From positions 18,131,468 to 18,195,467 of the forward strand of contig CM032129.1 in assembly GCA_018894105.1 (NCBI GenBank): a stretch of 64,000 nt of DNA, given 5' to 3'. Positions within the stretch are counted from its first letter, which is position 1, and each line of letters starts with the position of its first letter. The notes beneath the pieces were generated by a model. That model was not told where the DNA came from. It was given only the letters and a program-made list of their open reading frames with translations, and made no database searches. Positions 10,608-22,008 of the stretch are shown piece by piece. Made by a program: the position numbers and the translations under genes. The DNA is from Jacaranda mimosifolia. Lineage: Eukaryota > Streptophyta > Magnoliopsida > Lamiales > Bignoniaceae.

Positions 10608-12004
10608 ATTGTATAGCTAGTATTCTCTTCTCGAAAAGTATTCATTTTGGTCAATTAGTTGGGCTCCATGGGCTTGAGGTTGGACATGGACCATGGAGAT
10701 TGGGTACTCTTCAATTAATAAGATTAATTGAATTGAGTCATTAGTTTAAAAGAGTTTAAACTAATGTGAATATTTGTTATTCAACAAATCACAAGAGTTG
10801 TGAGCCCATGTCCAATGAATGGTAAAATCTAATGGGTCACATATAAAAGCCAATTGGAAATCCTACAAGATGAAGAGGAATTTTCTAAGAGTTAGAAAAT
10901 TTCCACAATGACCGACTTTTTGAGGTGGATGGATTGAAACAATTTTTGGTCATGTTGGCTTGATCAATTTAATTGTTAAATTGATCTAAATAATTTAAGG
11001 AGCTAAATTAGACCAATTAAATTAAGGGGTTAAATTAATTGGTGCCACATGACTATCAATTGGTCAAGCTAGCTTAAAGAGTTAAGCTAATTGATTTAAA
11101 AGTTAAGTCAAAGGTTAATTAATTAAATTAAATTACTTAATTTAATTAAAATGAAGAATCAATTTTGGAAGAAAAATCCAAATGAAATGTTCATTTGGTG
11201 TGAATTAAAATTTATTTGGATGACATTTCATTAGATGAAATGAAGATTTCAAATAAAATTCAAATTCACATTTAATTCACATGCAACTTGCTTGCAACTT
11301 GGCAAGCAAGTTGGCGCCATCTATGAGGGAGGTGTGATGCCACCTAAGCATCACACCTTCCCTCCACCTATATATAGATATAGAGGGTGGTGGCCGGCCA
11401 AGCATGTGATTTACACAAGCATTTTAGATCTAATTGTTAGATTCTTTCTTTCCTTCTAATTTCCCATGTGTTGCATCATGTGTTGAAGCTACACATTTTC
11501 TTCATTACCTACCTCCAAATTTCAGCCAAGCCACTTCATACCTTCATCTCTTCCTTATTTTCCAGCTAACACGAAAGAGATTTGAATTGTCCATTGGTGT
11601 GTAGATCTTATCATTAGAGGCAAAACAATTGGATTGCTAGCCTTTTGGAGATCCTCTATTTGGGCAGTAAATTGGAGCTATTTCAGGAGGCAATTCGGAT
11701 TTTCTGATTTTGCTGATTTTTCTACTGTAGATTCATCAATGTGTTAGCTATCTCCTCTCCAAATTTTAGCCAATTCCAATGAGATTTGGTTGGGAAAAAG
11801 TTGTCCACAATCTACTGCACCATGGGAGACTGCATTGAAGGAGTTCAAGCTAGTTTTCATCACTTTAGTTGGATTTTGCTTTTAATGTAATTTTCTAACC
11901 TAAATCCACTTTAATGGTGTGAATTAGATCCTTGGGGAGGTGTGATCAAGTTTGATTTCAGTTTTTAAGTGTTTTATGATTGGATCCTTGGCTCACACCA
12001 TTCA
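10608..12004 (+). mobile_element. Copia copy A, truncated 5' LTR
   Basis: Matches the right 60 percent of the 3' LTR at 17574-19800, starting near ATAGCTAG before the block TATTCATTTNGGNCAATTAG. It lacks the U3 start TGTTGGAATAGTG. The end is placed at TTCA (12004) by comparison with copy C, where TTCA is followed by the primer site. The LTR TATA box (11369-11381) and its upstream hairpin (11331-11357) are retained. Confidence 0.8.
11331..11381 (+). promoter_or_regulatory. Copia LTR hairpin plus TATA box
   Basis: GGTGTGATGC and GCATCACACC form a perfect 10 bp inverted repeat around a 7 bp loop (11331-11357). The TATA box CTATATATAGATA follows 11 bp later (11369-11381). The same pair occurs in the other copies: copy A 3' LTR near 19131-19179, copy C near 37310-37347 and 45310-45350, and the inverted LTR near 50480-50525, with base changes. 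Confidence 0.55.
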
Positions 12005-13788
12005 TGCTTTAATTTGAATTTTTGAATGATTGATTCAAGTGTTAATTCATATGTTAAGCATGTATTAATTCATAGTTGCTAACGTTGAATGTTGATTTAG
12101 CATTAGTTGATGTTATGTGTTGATATAGCATGTTATTATGGCATTAAAGTGTTTTGGTCATTTTTGGATCCAATTTGATTGGAGTTTATTGGAGATATTA
12201 AGAGAATGTTGATTTTCACTTAAACTTGATTTTTGAAGCATGTTTGAGCACTTGAAATTCCATCTTTAAAAGGTGTTTTTGATCTAGAATTTGATCTATA
12301 TTGTGGGATTTGATGTTTAGGATGTGTTCTAAAATTTTGGGTGGACAAAAATTGAACCAAAATCGCATTGACTCGGTGTTAACCACAAAACAGGGTTGTT
12401 CCGGGCTCGCCTACCAAACGGCCATGCACCCAGCACGACCTTGATTTTGTGTTCTTTTTGTGACCAAAAGTGTATTGAATCATACTACTTAGATGCACAA
12501 GTGTTGTGAAAGTTTTCAAAATTATGCTTGATATTTTTTTTTTGCTTTTAGAAACTTGTTCAAGTTAATCTCCAATTTTGTGCAAAAATAAGATTTATAA
12601 ATGTTATGCTTATTTTGCTTGACCAATTAATTGTTTATGAGATAACCATTTAATTGTTGGAATTGAATGTCAATTTTTGATTTATTTGTTATTCATTTAA
12701 CTGTTGAATGGATGATGAATGAATGAGGATGATCATGAGCCTTAAATATTGATTTTATTTGTTTTAAGTTGTTGAAAAGGGTTGTACTAAATTGGGCTTG
12801 CATGTCTCTTAATTTCTATCTTGTAAATGTTATGAGAATAAAATCACTAGGATCTAGGATTTATTTCTCTTGTAAATGTTGCAAGGAGCAAGGAAGATAA
12901 TTGGAGGCATGAAGACCCATGAATGTATGGGATACACTCATGTAATAGCTAGATTTAATCAACCCACTTAAAATCAACTAAGTGGTGCACCTATGGCTCT
13001 AAGTGCACCACTTAGTTAAGGCTCATGGTCATCCTACCATAGGAGCATGCTAGGTACATTTACTTATTTATGCTTTCCACATCCTACTGATATATGAGAT
13101 GCATGGTTAGAATATAGAAAACCTAAATGAGAAGATAAAATTGGTGAGATTTAGCAAGCAAGAAAATCCCTCCACTTAGAAAGTCTAAGTTTTTTCAAAT
13201 ATTAAGTCAAAATGGATACAAATTAAAAGGAGTTTTAATTAATCCATGACTTCTACCAATAGTGTGTGGCATGACGATGCTAACACATTTGTGTGATGTC
13301 TCACGAGTCGTGGGTCACACTTATGGTGGAAAGCTATGACCATATACTAGCATATGACGTACCTTTAATTTGATGCTTCCCATGCATAGGCACACGAGTT
13401 GTGGGATGACATGGAGCAATCTCGAATCAAAGTTTGATTGGCAGGTCCAACTTAACACCTAGTAGTGTAGATGTCGCACAAGTCCTAGGTCTACATGAAA
13501 AGTGAGGCAAAATATATCAAAGGTTACATAGAGATGCAATTAGCAAAAGTTGCTTACATTTTGATTGTTTGTGCATGTCTCATGAGTAGTGGGTCCACTA
13601 CAAGTCCTCGGGGCCTTGATTCTCACTAGGAAATGTGATTTCCTAAATTCTTCTAGGAGGTGAAGAATTTGATAAAATAGTCAGAGAAAAACATGCTTGA
13701 AAGACCATAAACATGTTTTCCAATATCAATATTCAATCGCATGCTTATATTCTCTTTTTTGACTTTGATGATCAGTGAAATCACAAGA
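12005..13788 (+). other. Copia copy A untranslated leader
   Basis: About 1.8 kb between the LTR and gag, with no long ORF. The primer-binding site seen in copy C is missing here: 22 bp including TGATATCGGAGCC are lost between two TTCA copies. The leader holds four evenly spaced copies of a motif close to GTCTCACGAGTCGTGGGTC at about 13298, 13388, 13473 and 13577; copy C has them at matching places. Confidence 0.65.
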
Positions 13789-14570
13789 ATGAAAAAAAAT
13801 CCACTCAACATTATTTTGGAAACCAATAAACAAATGGGGCCTAATTTTCAACTTCCATATTTGACTAAACCTAGAAATCGTTCTAAATTCTGACAAAGGG
13901 ATAAATGTCCTATATCACATTACACCTAATCCCATGGGGATTAATATAAATCAAGAGACATGTGAAATGTTCACATATTGGGTTAAGGATCATCCTATCC
14001 CATAATCTCATGATGGCATCTACGAACTTCAAAAATCTCAAGGACACATGATAGTACCTTGGTCAAGTTTACAAGAGTTGTAAAGCAAACAAGGTATGAG
14101 AAGTTCATATTGTCAAAGGAGATTTTTCAGGCTAGGATGAATATGAAACCATGTGTCATCAACTACAGTCTAAAGATGATTAGGCTTAGAGAAGCTTTTC
14201 AACTTGGACGTAGTAATGGACAATGATCTCTATGAGGATTTGATTCTCACATCCTTACCGAGTTTTGTTGATTAAAGTATTGATCTAGATGGATAAAATC
14301 ATGACAAAGGCATACTACTAATGCTTGCTTCCTCCTCCAAGTCTATAGGCCCTAGGGGTGCTAGAGAGGAAGGTAAGAGGAAAAAAAGTTCTTTCTTTAA
14401 GGGAAAGCAACCATTAAAGGTATATAGAGAAGTCAAGAAGATTATAGAGGATATAGTCGATATTACTTGTTTCTACTATGGTAAGAAAGGCCATTGGAAA
14501 AGGAATTGCAAAGCTTACCTTGCAACCCTTGAGAAGCGTATGTACTTTATTGAAGTGCATTTAGGATAAA
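13789..14570 (+). pseudogene. Copia copy A gag, broken
   Basis: Capsid gene of a plant copia element. The start at 13789 opens a short frame containing ILETNKQMGPNF, the block that opens many plant copia gag proteins (LLDxNKLTGPNF), and copy C has a matching start. A stop follows after about 35 codons, and the gag core continues in changing frames to about 14250. Near 14468 a zinc knuckle remains as CFYYGKKGHWKRNC. Its second cysteine is Tyr, so the CX2CX4HX4C pattern is broken. The 82-codon ORF at 14321-14569 covers this part. Gag would form the virus-like particle and bind element RNA; this copy cannot. It is fused to pol in intact relatives. Confidence 0.75.
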
Positions 14571-16075
14571 TTATTCCTCATGGATATATGATATCGCATG
14601 TGGTTCTTATCTTTGTGATTTGTTACAAATAATACAAAGAAGAATAAAACTAAGTGACAAGGATATGATCCACCGCCTTAGCAAAGAAGCAAGAGTTGCA
14701 GCCAAAGCTGAAGGCATATTATAAGTTAGACTTAGGGAACTCCATACTTGTATTAAACCCTTGTTATTATGTACTATATATTGTTGATAACATTATTTCA
14801 TTTCCCATTTTGGATAGCAAAGGATTTGATACTTCTACATCAAATAGAAGATTGAAGGCATTAAAGAATGGGTTCTTTAGTTGCTTATGGTACACTTAAT
14901 AAAGAATTATACATTTTTTAGATTCTCAAACATCACTGATGCACATTCAATCAAGTAAAAGAAAATTAGATAACCAAGAAGATGCCATCTTCTGGCATGC
15001 AAGACTTGGACATATTTCTAAAAATAGGATGAACAAGTTAAAAGCTCTTAAAGTACTAAATGTTAGTGGCATTGAGGACCTTCCTACTTGTGAGTCTTAT
15101 TTAAAGGAAAAAATGACCAAGGCTCCTTTTATAAGACAAACAGAGCTAACCACAAGTCCTTTAGATTTTATCCATATGGATATTTGTGGCCCACTAAGAG
15201 TTATTACGAGAGGAGGTTATTCTTATTTCATCACATCACTGATTATCATACTTAGTTCAAACATGTGTATCCTATGAAGTACAAGTTCGAAGCCTTTGAA
15301 AAGTTCAAATAGTATAGGAATGAAGTAGAAAAGTAAAAGGGACTAAGTATTAAAGCTCTTCACTTGGATAGAGGGGGAGAATATTTAGTACTTAATTCTT
15401 GAATTATCTAAAGGAGAATGGGACTCTCTCTTAATGGATTCCGCCTGGCACACCCCAAGATAATGGAGTAGTCGAGAGGAAAAACCATACCTTGTTGAAC
15501 ATGGCACATTCCATAATGAGCTTTTTCGATATGCCTATATCCTTTTGGGGATACGCCTTAAAAATTATGGCAAGGCTATTAGATGTAGTACCCTCAAAGT
15601 CGGTGCCAAAAACCCACATGAGATGTGGTATGGCAAAGCACCCTCTAACTTTTATTTAAAAGTTTGGGGGTCTCCCGCTTACATTAGATGACTAGTGGGA
15701 GGCAAGTTGGATAGTAGATCCACCTTGTGCAAGTTTGTGGGATACCCAAGAGAGTCTATGGGTTATTACTTTTATGATCCCTCGGAACAAAAGGTGTTTG
15801 CTTTTAGGAACGCCCATTTTTTGGAAAAAAAAATTCTATTGGATAGAAATCGCGTTGTTGTTGAACTTAATGAAGTTCAAGATGATCATCAAATCCCACA
15901 AGCGGTGGAAACAAGTGAACATCAAGAGCCTTATACACAACCTCTAAGAAGGTCGGACCGAATCAAGAAGCAACCCGAAAGATTCAGATTCCTTCATGAG
16001 ATGAGCCAATTGGATAGCAATCCGAAGACCTATGAGGAAACTATGTTGGACATAAACTCGGGGACATTGGCTTGA
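14571..16075 (+). pseudogene. Copia copy A protease and integrase, broken
   Basis: The protease region starts with WIYDIACGSYLC, where intact relatives have LDTGCGSH-type sequence, so the catalytic D-T-G is lost to D-I-A. ORF 14696-14899 keeps the later protease part (LNPCYYV, NIISFPILD). ORF 14939-15277 holds the pre-integrase zinc domain (FWHARLGHISKNRMNKL, then TCESYLKEKMTKAPF) and the first integrase aspartate in HMDICGP. The rest of the integrase core lies in other frames near 15290-15690. ORF 15695-16075 is the integrase C-terminal region (GGKLDSRSTLCKFVGYPRES). Several stops correspond to C-to-T changes at CAA or CGA codons. Integrase would insert the DNA copy into the host genome; this one is inactive. 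Confidence 0.8.
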
Positions 16076-17340
16076 CGCCATGAAGTCCGAAATGGACTCC
16101 ATGTACTCCAATAAAGTATGGACTTTGGTAGTCCACTGGAGGGAATCGTTCTCGTTGGTTGCAAATAGATCTATAAGCGAAGGCTAGGGGTCGATGGAGA
16201 GGTTATGACATTTAAGACGCGACTAGTGGCAAAAGGTTATACTCAAAGACCTAGTATCCATTTTGAGAAAACCTTTTCAATGGTCGCAATGCCTAAGTCT
16301 CTTCAAATTTTACTTGCCATAGCTGCATATTATGACTATGAGATATGGTAAATGGATGTGAAAACTGCTTTCCACAATGGAAACATTGAAAACGAAATCC
16401 ATATGGAGCAACCACAAAGTTTTACATCCAAAAGGAGTGAGCAAAAAGTTTACAAACTCGAGAGATCTATTTATGGACTTAAGCAAGCCTCCAGAAGTTG
16501 GAACATGTGTTTTGATAATACAGTTAAATTGCTTAGCTTTGTCAAAAATGTGTATAAACCATGTGTGTACAAAACGGCTAGTATGAGTAGTATACAGTTT
16601 ATTGTGCTTTATGTCGATGATATTCTTCTCATTAGGAATGAGAGAGAAATGTTAGAGTGTACTAAAGCATGATTATCTACTCAATTCTCCATGAATGATT
16701 TAGGAGAAGCATCTACATATTAGGAATACGTATCTATAGAGATAGATCGATGAGGATATTTAGGCTTTTTCAAACACCATACATTAACAAGATACTAAAG
16801 AGGTTTAGTATGGAAAAATCCAAGAGGAGATTTCCCCCGATGGGACACGATCTTCGTCTCTCCAAGTCTATGGCCCCTAAGACTGAGACTAGAGATATAG
16901 AATGTCCCACATACCTTATGCATTTGTATGTCGTTCAATGTACAAGGCCGGATGTTGAACACACTCTAAGTGTTACAAGCTGCTTTCAATTCGACCTTGG
17001 TGAATATCATTGGATGGCCATTAAAGCAATCATTAAGTACTTGAGAAGAACTAAGGATTTGTTTTTGGTATACGGCAATGAAAAATTAAAACTCGAAGGG
17101 TTTTCAGATTCTAGTTTCCAATCCGATATAGATGACCTAAAATCTACTTCTGGATTTATATTTTGCCTCAATGGTAGCACAATGAGTTGGAAGGGTTCCA
17201 AACAAGACGCTATGGTCGATTCAACCATAGAGCTGGAATACATTGTGGTTTTGGAAATCGCAAAACTAGGTGTTTGGATAAAAGTTCATCCAAGAGTTGG
17301 ATGTAGTGCTTAGCGTGCATGAGCCTATGGTTGTCTTCTG
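16076..17340 (+). pseudogene. Copia copy A reverse transcriptase and RNase H, broken
   Basis: ORF 16352-16672 carries core RT blocks: MDVKTAFHNGNIE, KLERSIYGLKQASRSW and the catalytic FIVLYVDDILL (Tyr-Val-Asp-Asp). A stop just before MDVKTAF stands where copy C has Gln (TAA for CAA). ORF 16750-17313 continues with the RT thumb and RNase H: FSDSSFQSDIDDLKSTSGF, MSWKGSKQDAMVDSTIELEY, with the acidic residues mostly kept. The region upstream of 16352 (fingers) is in other frames. RT and RNase H would copy the element RNA into DNA. Frameshifts at about 16350 and 16740 and the stops make it a pseudogene. Confidence 0.85.
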
Positions 17341-17573
17341 AAGACAACTTTGGAATTGAGCCAAGATCTCATCAATGATCCAAACATTGATAAATGCATT
17401 ATCATTTGATATATTATATCAATTGATAGAGGCAACATATGAGTGGAAATAATTGTCTCATAAGAGAATATAGCAAAACCACTGTCTTAACCCCTGCAAA
17501 AGGTCTTCAAAAGACATCTTGAAAAGATGGGCCTTAAGACTATAGGGAATTAGCTTTAGGACAAGTGGAAGAT

Positions 17574-19800
17574 TGTTGGAATAGTGCCCCCACAAGCCAA
17601 TAAGATTAGCATGTAAACCATTTCACTTGTAATACAATCTTGATTGAATGATATTCATTTGACATGGCCATCTTCATCTTATGCTTTTATTACTTCACTA
17701 GCATTTGGTTGAAGCCCTTAGATCACACATGACTATGAGACTTGGTCACTTTCACTGGGTGGTGATCATGAAGCAAGTCTTACATGGTCGTGATCTTAAA
17801 TCTTCCAAGTTGTAGGATCTTATGAGATAGGGCATCCAAGATTTGGATAGACTTACACTAACGATGCATAAATCTAAGAGTTAGATATTGCTCCATTTTA
17901 TGAGCAATCCATGTGTGAAATGGGTGGATGTTAGTGGGTGCTTGTTAGAGAACAAGTTCACTAAAGTCCTACCGGGAGAATCCACTAGATAGCCATAGTG
18001 GCAAGTCGGTAGTGGCAAGTTCACCAGCTTACGCTAGTTATATAGTTAGTCCATTGACTTGAGGATCCATGGTAACCTTGTGTTTAAGTCCTCATGCTTT
18101 GACTCTCCCTTGACCACTTAGTGGGTCTTTCAAGTTGAGGTTGGGTATGGGCTACTTAGACATGGAGGTTTATGAGATCTAAGATGGAATCCGACTCTGC
18201 ATCTTTGTGGAAGGCGAGTGCATCTTCTATGCATTCTATAATGATCGATTCCAATGAGTCATTGGCCAAGATAGTGTGATAATTTGGAAAAAGGTTTTCC
18301 AAAGATGAGGTCATAAAGGGGAATCGAACATTAGAATAGAGACATAGTATTGAGGCTATTAGGGAGCCGATAAATATCTTATCCTAGGCCTCTTTCGAGA
18401 GATAGGAGATGAAAGGACCATATTTGCATGGTAAGCATAGACAAATGTTTCTCCAAAATATTCATTTCGACCAATTAGTTAGACTTCATGGGTTTGAGGT
18501 TGGACATCGACTATGGAGATTAGGTACTCTTCAATTTATAGAGATTAATTAAATTGAGTCATCAGTTTAAAGGAGTTTAAACTAATGTGAATATTTCATA
18601 TTCAACAAATCACAAAATTTGTGAGCACATGTCCAATGAATGGTAGAACCTAATGGTTCACACACAAGAGCCAATTAGAAATCCTACTTGATGAAGAGGA
18701 ATTTTCTAAAAGTTAGAAAATTTCCACTATGACCGATTTTTTAGGTAGACGGATTGTCACAATTTTTAGTATGTTAGCTTGATCAATTTAATTGTTAAAT
18801 TGATGTAAATAGTTTAAGGAGTTAAATTAGACCAATTAAATTAAGGGGTCAATTTAATTATGCCACATGACTATCAATTGGTCGAGCTAGCTTAAAGAGT
18901 TAAGCTAATTAACTTAAGAGTTAAGTTAAAGATTAATTAATTAAATTAAAGTGTTTAATTTAATTAAAATGAAGAATCAATTTTGGAGGGAAAATTCAAA
19001 TGAAATTTTCATTTGGTGTGAATTAGAATTTGTTTGGATGACATTTCATTAGATGAAATGAAGATGAAATTCAAATTCACATGCAACTTACTTGCAAGTT
19101 GGCAAGCAAGTTAGTGCCATCTATGAGGGAGGTGTGATGCCACCTAAGCATCACAACATCCCTCAATCCATATATAGATGTAGAGGGTGGCTGGCCAAGC
19201 ATGTGATTTATACAACCATTTTAGATCTAATTGTTAGATTCTTCCTTTCCCTCCAATTTCCTTTATGTTGCATCATGTGTTGAAGCTTCACATTTTCTTC
19301 ATTACCTATCTCCAAATTTTATCCGTTTCATACCTTCATCTCTTCCTTGTTTTTCAGCTAACATAGAAGAGATTTGGATTGTCCATTGGTATGTGGATCT
19401 TATCATTAGAGGCAAAATAATTGGATTGCTAGCCTTTTGGAGATCATCTATTTAGGCAGTAACTTGGAGCTATTTCTAGTGATACTTTGGATTTTTTTTA
19501 TTTGTTTAATTTTTCTAATATAGATTCATTAAGGCGTTGGTGATCTATTGTCCAAATTTCAGCTGATTCTGAAGAGATTTGGTTGGGCAAAAGTTGTTCA
19601 CAATCTATTGTGCCAAGGGAGAATGCACTGAAGGAGTTCAAGCTAGTCTTCATCACTTTGGTTAGATTTTGTTTTTAAGGTAATTTTTTGACCTAAATCC
19701 ACTTTAATGGCGTGAATTAGATCCTTAAGGAGGTGTGATCAAGTTTGATTTTAGTTTTTACATGTTTTATAATTAGATCCTTGGCTCATGCCATGCTTCA
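17574..19800 (+). mobile_element. Copia copy A 3' LTR
   Basis: Begins TGTTGGAATAGTGCC right after the purine-rich AAGTGGAAGAT tract and ends GCTTCA at 19800, 2227 bp. It has the family landmarks: the TATA box near 19169, the upstream hairpin at 19131, and an AT-rich block of AGTTAAGCTAA-type short repeats near 18780-18970. The next base starts gypsy G1 LTR sequence. Confidence 0.85.
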
Positions 19801-20081
19801 CCAACAGCACACGTCAAGCTAGCCAAAGTACCATCGGCTAAGGCACTCCGATGCTCAAGTCACTACTTAATCGATCAAAAGATAGAGCAACAGAGTGAGG
19901 GATTTAAGTGATAATGAGTATACCTTGTTGAATGGTGGCAAATAGGTATTTATAGGCTCTCTTGGGAGGTTGATATGTTAATGATACCTTTGCTTACGTA
20001 GAGAGGGTTGTTATCTTTAATTGAGGACCTTTAGGTCTTCTCCCTTCTATGCGCTATTTCAGGTGGTGCCTCCTCCTGTTC
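19801..20081 (-). mobile_element. G1 3' LTR, left piece
   Basis: Aligns with about 33773-34060 of the 5' LTR, for example at GCTAAGGCACTCC, AAAAGATAGAGCAACA and TTTATAGGCTCTCTTGGG. It lacks the terminal 110 bp that should lie to its left, where copia A now ends. Its TATA box (minus strand, near 19955) is kept. Confidence 0.75.
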
Positions 20082-22008
20082 TGAGATGGACAATAGGAGA
20101 CAAGTTGGATAGTAGATCCATCTTGTGCAAGTTTGTAGGATACCCAAAAGAATCTTTGGGTTGTTGCTTTTATAATCCCTCAAAACAAAAAGTGTTTTTT
20201 TTGAGGAACGCCACCCTTTTGGAAAAGAATTTTCTATTGGATAGAAATAGTGTTACTGTTTAACTTGATGAAGTTCAAGATGACCATCAAATCCCACAAG
20301 CGGTGGAAATAAGCAAGCAACAAGAGCTTCACATACAACCTCTGAGAAGGTCAGACTAAATTAAGAAGCAACCCGAAAGATTCGGATTCCTTCATGAGAT
20401 AAGCCAATCAGATAGTGATCTAAAGAACTATAGGAAGCTATGTTGAACATAGACTCTAGACATTAGCTTGATACCATGAGATCTAAAATAGAATCCATAT
20501 ACTCCAAAAAAGTATGGACTTTGGTAGATCCACCAAAGGGAACAATTCTCATTGGTTGCAAGTGGATCTATAAGCGAAAGCTAGGAGTCGATGGAGAGAT
20601 GATGACTTTTAAGGTACGACTAGTGGCAAAAGGTTACACCCAAAGACTTGGATTTTGAGGAAACTTTTTCACCGGTTGCAATGTCTAAGTCCACTCGAAT
20701 TTTACTTGCTATAGCTGCATATTATGACTATGAGAGATAGCAAATGGATGTGAAAACTGCTTTCTTCAATAGAGACATTGAAGAAGAAATCTATATGGAG
20801 TAACCATAAGGTTTTACATCCAAGGGGAGTGAGCAAAAGGTTTGCAAACTCTAAAGATCCATATATAGACTCAAATAGGCATCCTGAAGTTGGAACATAT
20901 GTTTTAACAAGACAGTCAAATTGTTTGGCTTTATTAAAAATATGTATGAACCATGTGTTTACAAGAAGGCTAGTGGGAGTAGCGTACAGTTTATTGTGCT
21001 TTATGTCGATAACATCTTTCTCATTGGGAATGAGGTTGGAATGTTATAGTGTACTAAAGCGTGGTTATTTACTCAATTCTCCATGAAGGATTTGGGAGAA
21101 GCATACTATGTATTAGGAATACGTATCTATAGAGACAGATCGAGGAGGATGCTGGGGCTTTTCCAAACCTAGTACATTGATAAAATACTAAAGAGATTTA
21201 GTATGGAAGAATCCAAGAGGGGATTCTTTCCCATAGGACATGGTATTCGCCTCTTAAGGTCAATAGCCCCTAAGACTGACGACGAGAAACAAAGAATGTC
21301 CCACATATCTTATGCATCTGCTATTGGGAGCATAATGTATGCAGTTTAATATACAAGACCAGATGTGGCACACGCTCTAAGTGTTACGAGCTATTTCTAA
21401 TCTAATCCCGATGAAAGTCATCGGATAGGGATAAAAGCAATCCTTAATTGCTTGAGAAGGACTAAGGACTTGTTTTTGGTATACGACAGTGGAGAATTGA
21501 AACATAAGGGGTTTTCAGATGCTAGTTTCCAACCCAATGTAGATGACCTAAAATCTACTTCTGGATTTATATTTTCCCTCAATGGCGGCGCAGTGAATTG
21601 GAATAGTTCCAAACAAGACACCACAACCGACTCTACATAGAGGCAGAATATATTACGGCTTCAAAAGCTGCAAAAGAAGGTGTTTAGATGAAAAACTTCA
21701 TTTAAGAATTGAGTGTAGTGCTTAGCATTGCTAAGCTAGTAATTATCCTCTACAAAAACAACGGAGCAGTAGCGCAAGCTAAAGAGCCAAGATCTCATCA
21801 GTGATCCAAGCACATACGCATATACTAAGACAATACATTTGATCCAAGAGATCATTGATATAGGCGACATCCGAGTTGAGATGGTTGCCTCAAAAGAGAA
21901 TATAGCAGATCCACTGACTAAACCGCTATCGTAAACGGTCTTTGAAGGACATTTTGAGAAGATGGATCTCATGGACATGGGAAATTGGCTTTAGGGCAAC
22001 TGGGAGAT
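20082..22008 (+). pseudogene. Copia copy B pol, 3' part only
   Basis: A 5'-truncated copia body inside the G1 LTR. It starts in the integrase C-terminal region (GDKLDSRSILCKFVGYPKES, near 20095), passes RT and RNase H, and ends at the purine tract before the 3' LTR. ORFs 20021-20263, 20476-20658, 20778-21086 and 21452-21640 are fragments in different frames; the last keeps the RNase H block FSDASFQPNVDDLKSTSGF. The YVDD motif is altered to YVDN (near 21003). The 5' LTR, gag, protease and most of integrase are gone together with about 55 bp of G1 LTR, so a deletion followed insertion. More stops are present than in copies A and C, suggesting greater age or faster decay. Confidence 0.8.

Larger units (their letters stand above)
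10608..19800 (+). mobile_element. Ty1/copia element, copy A
   Basis: A copia retrotransposon of about 9.2 kb in plus orientation: truncated 5' LTR (10608-12004), leader (12005-13788), broken gag-pol (13789-17340) and full 3' LTR (17574-19800). It is the same family as copies B and C and the inverted LTR at 49915-52182. Domain order protease, integrase, RT, RNase H shows copia rather than gypsy. The left 0.8-0.9 kb of its 5' LTR is missing, and its 3' end abuts the truncated LTR of gypsy element G1, so both outer borders have been rearranged and no target duplication can be tested. Confidence 0.85.

Noticed and set aside
13298..13596. CRISPR-like array of spaced repeats in the copia leader
   Set aside because: A plant nuclear retroelement, only four imperfect 19 bp units with 70-90 bp homologous spacers; no CRISPR context.
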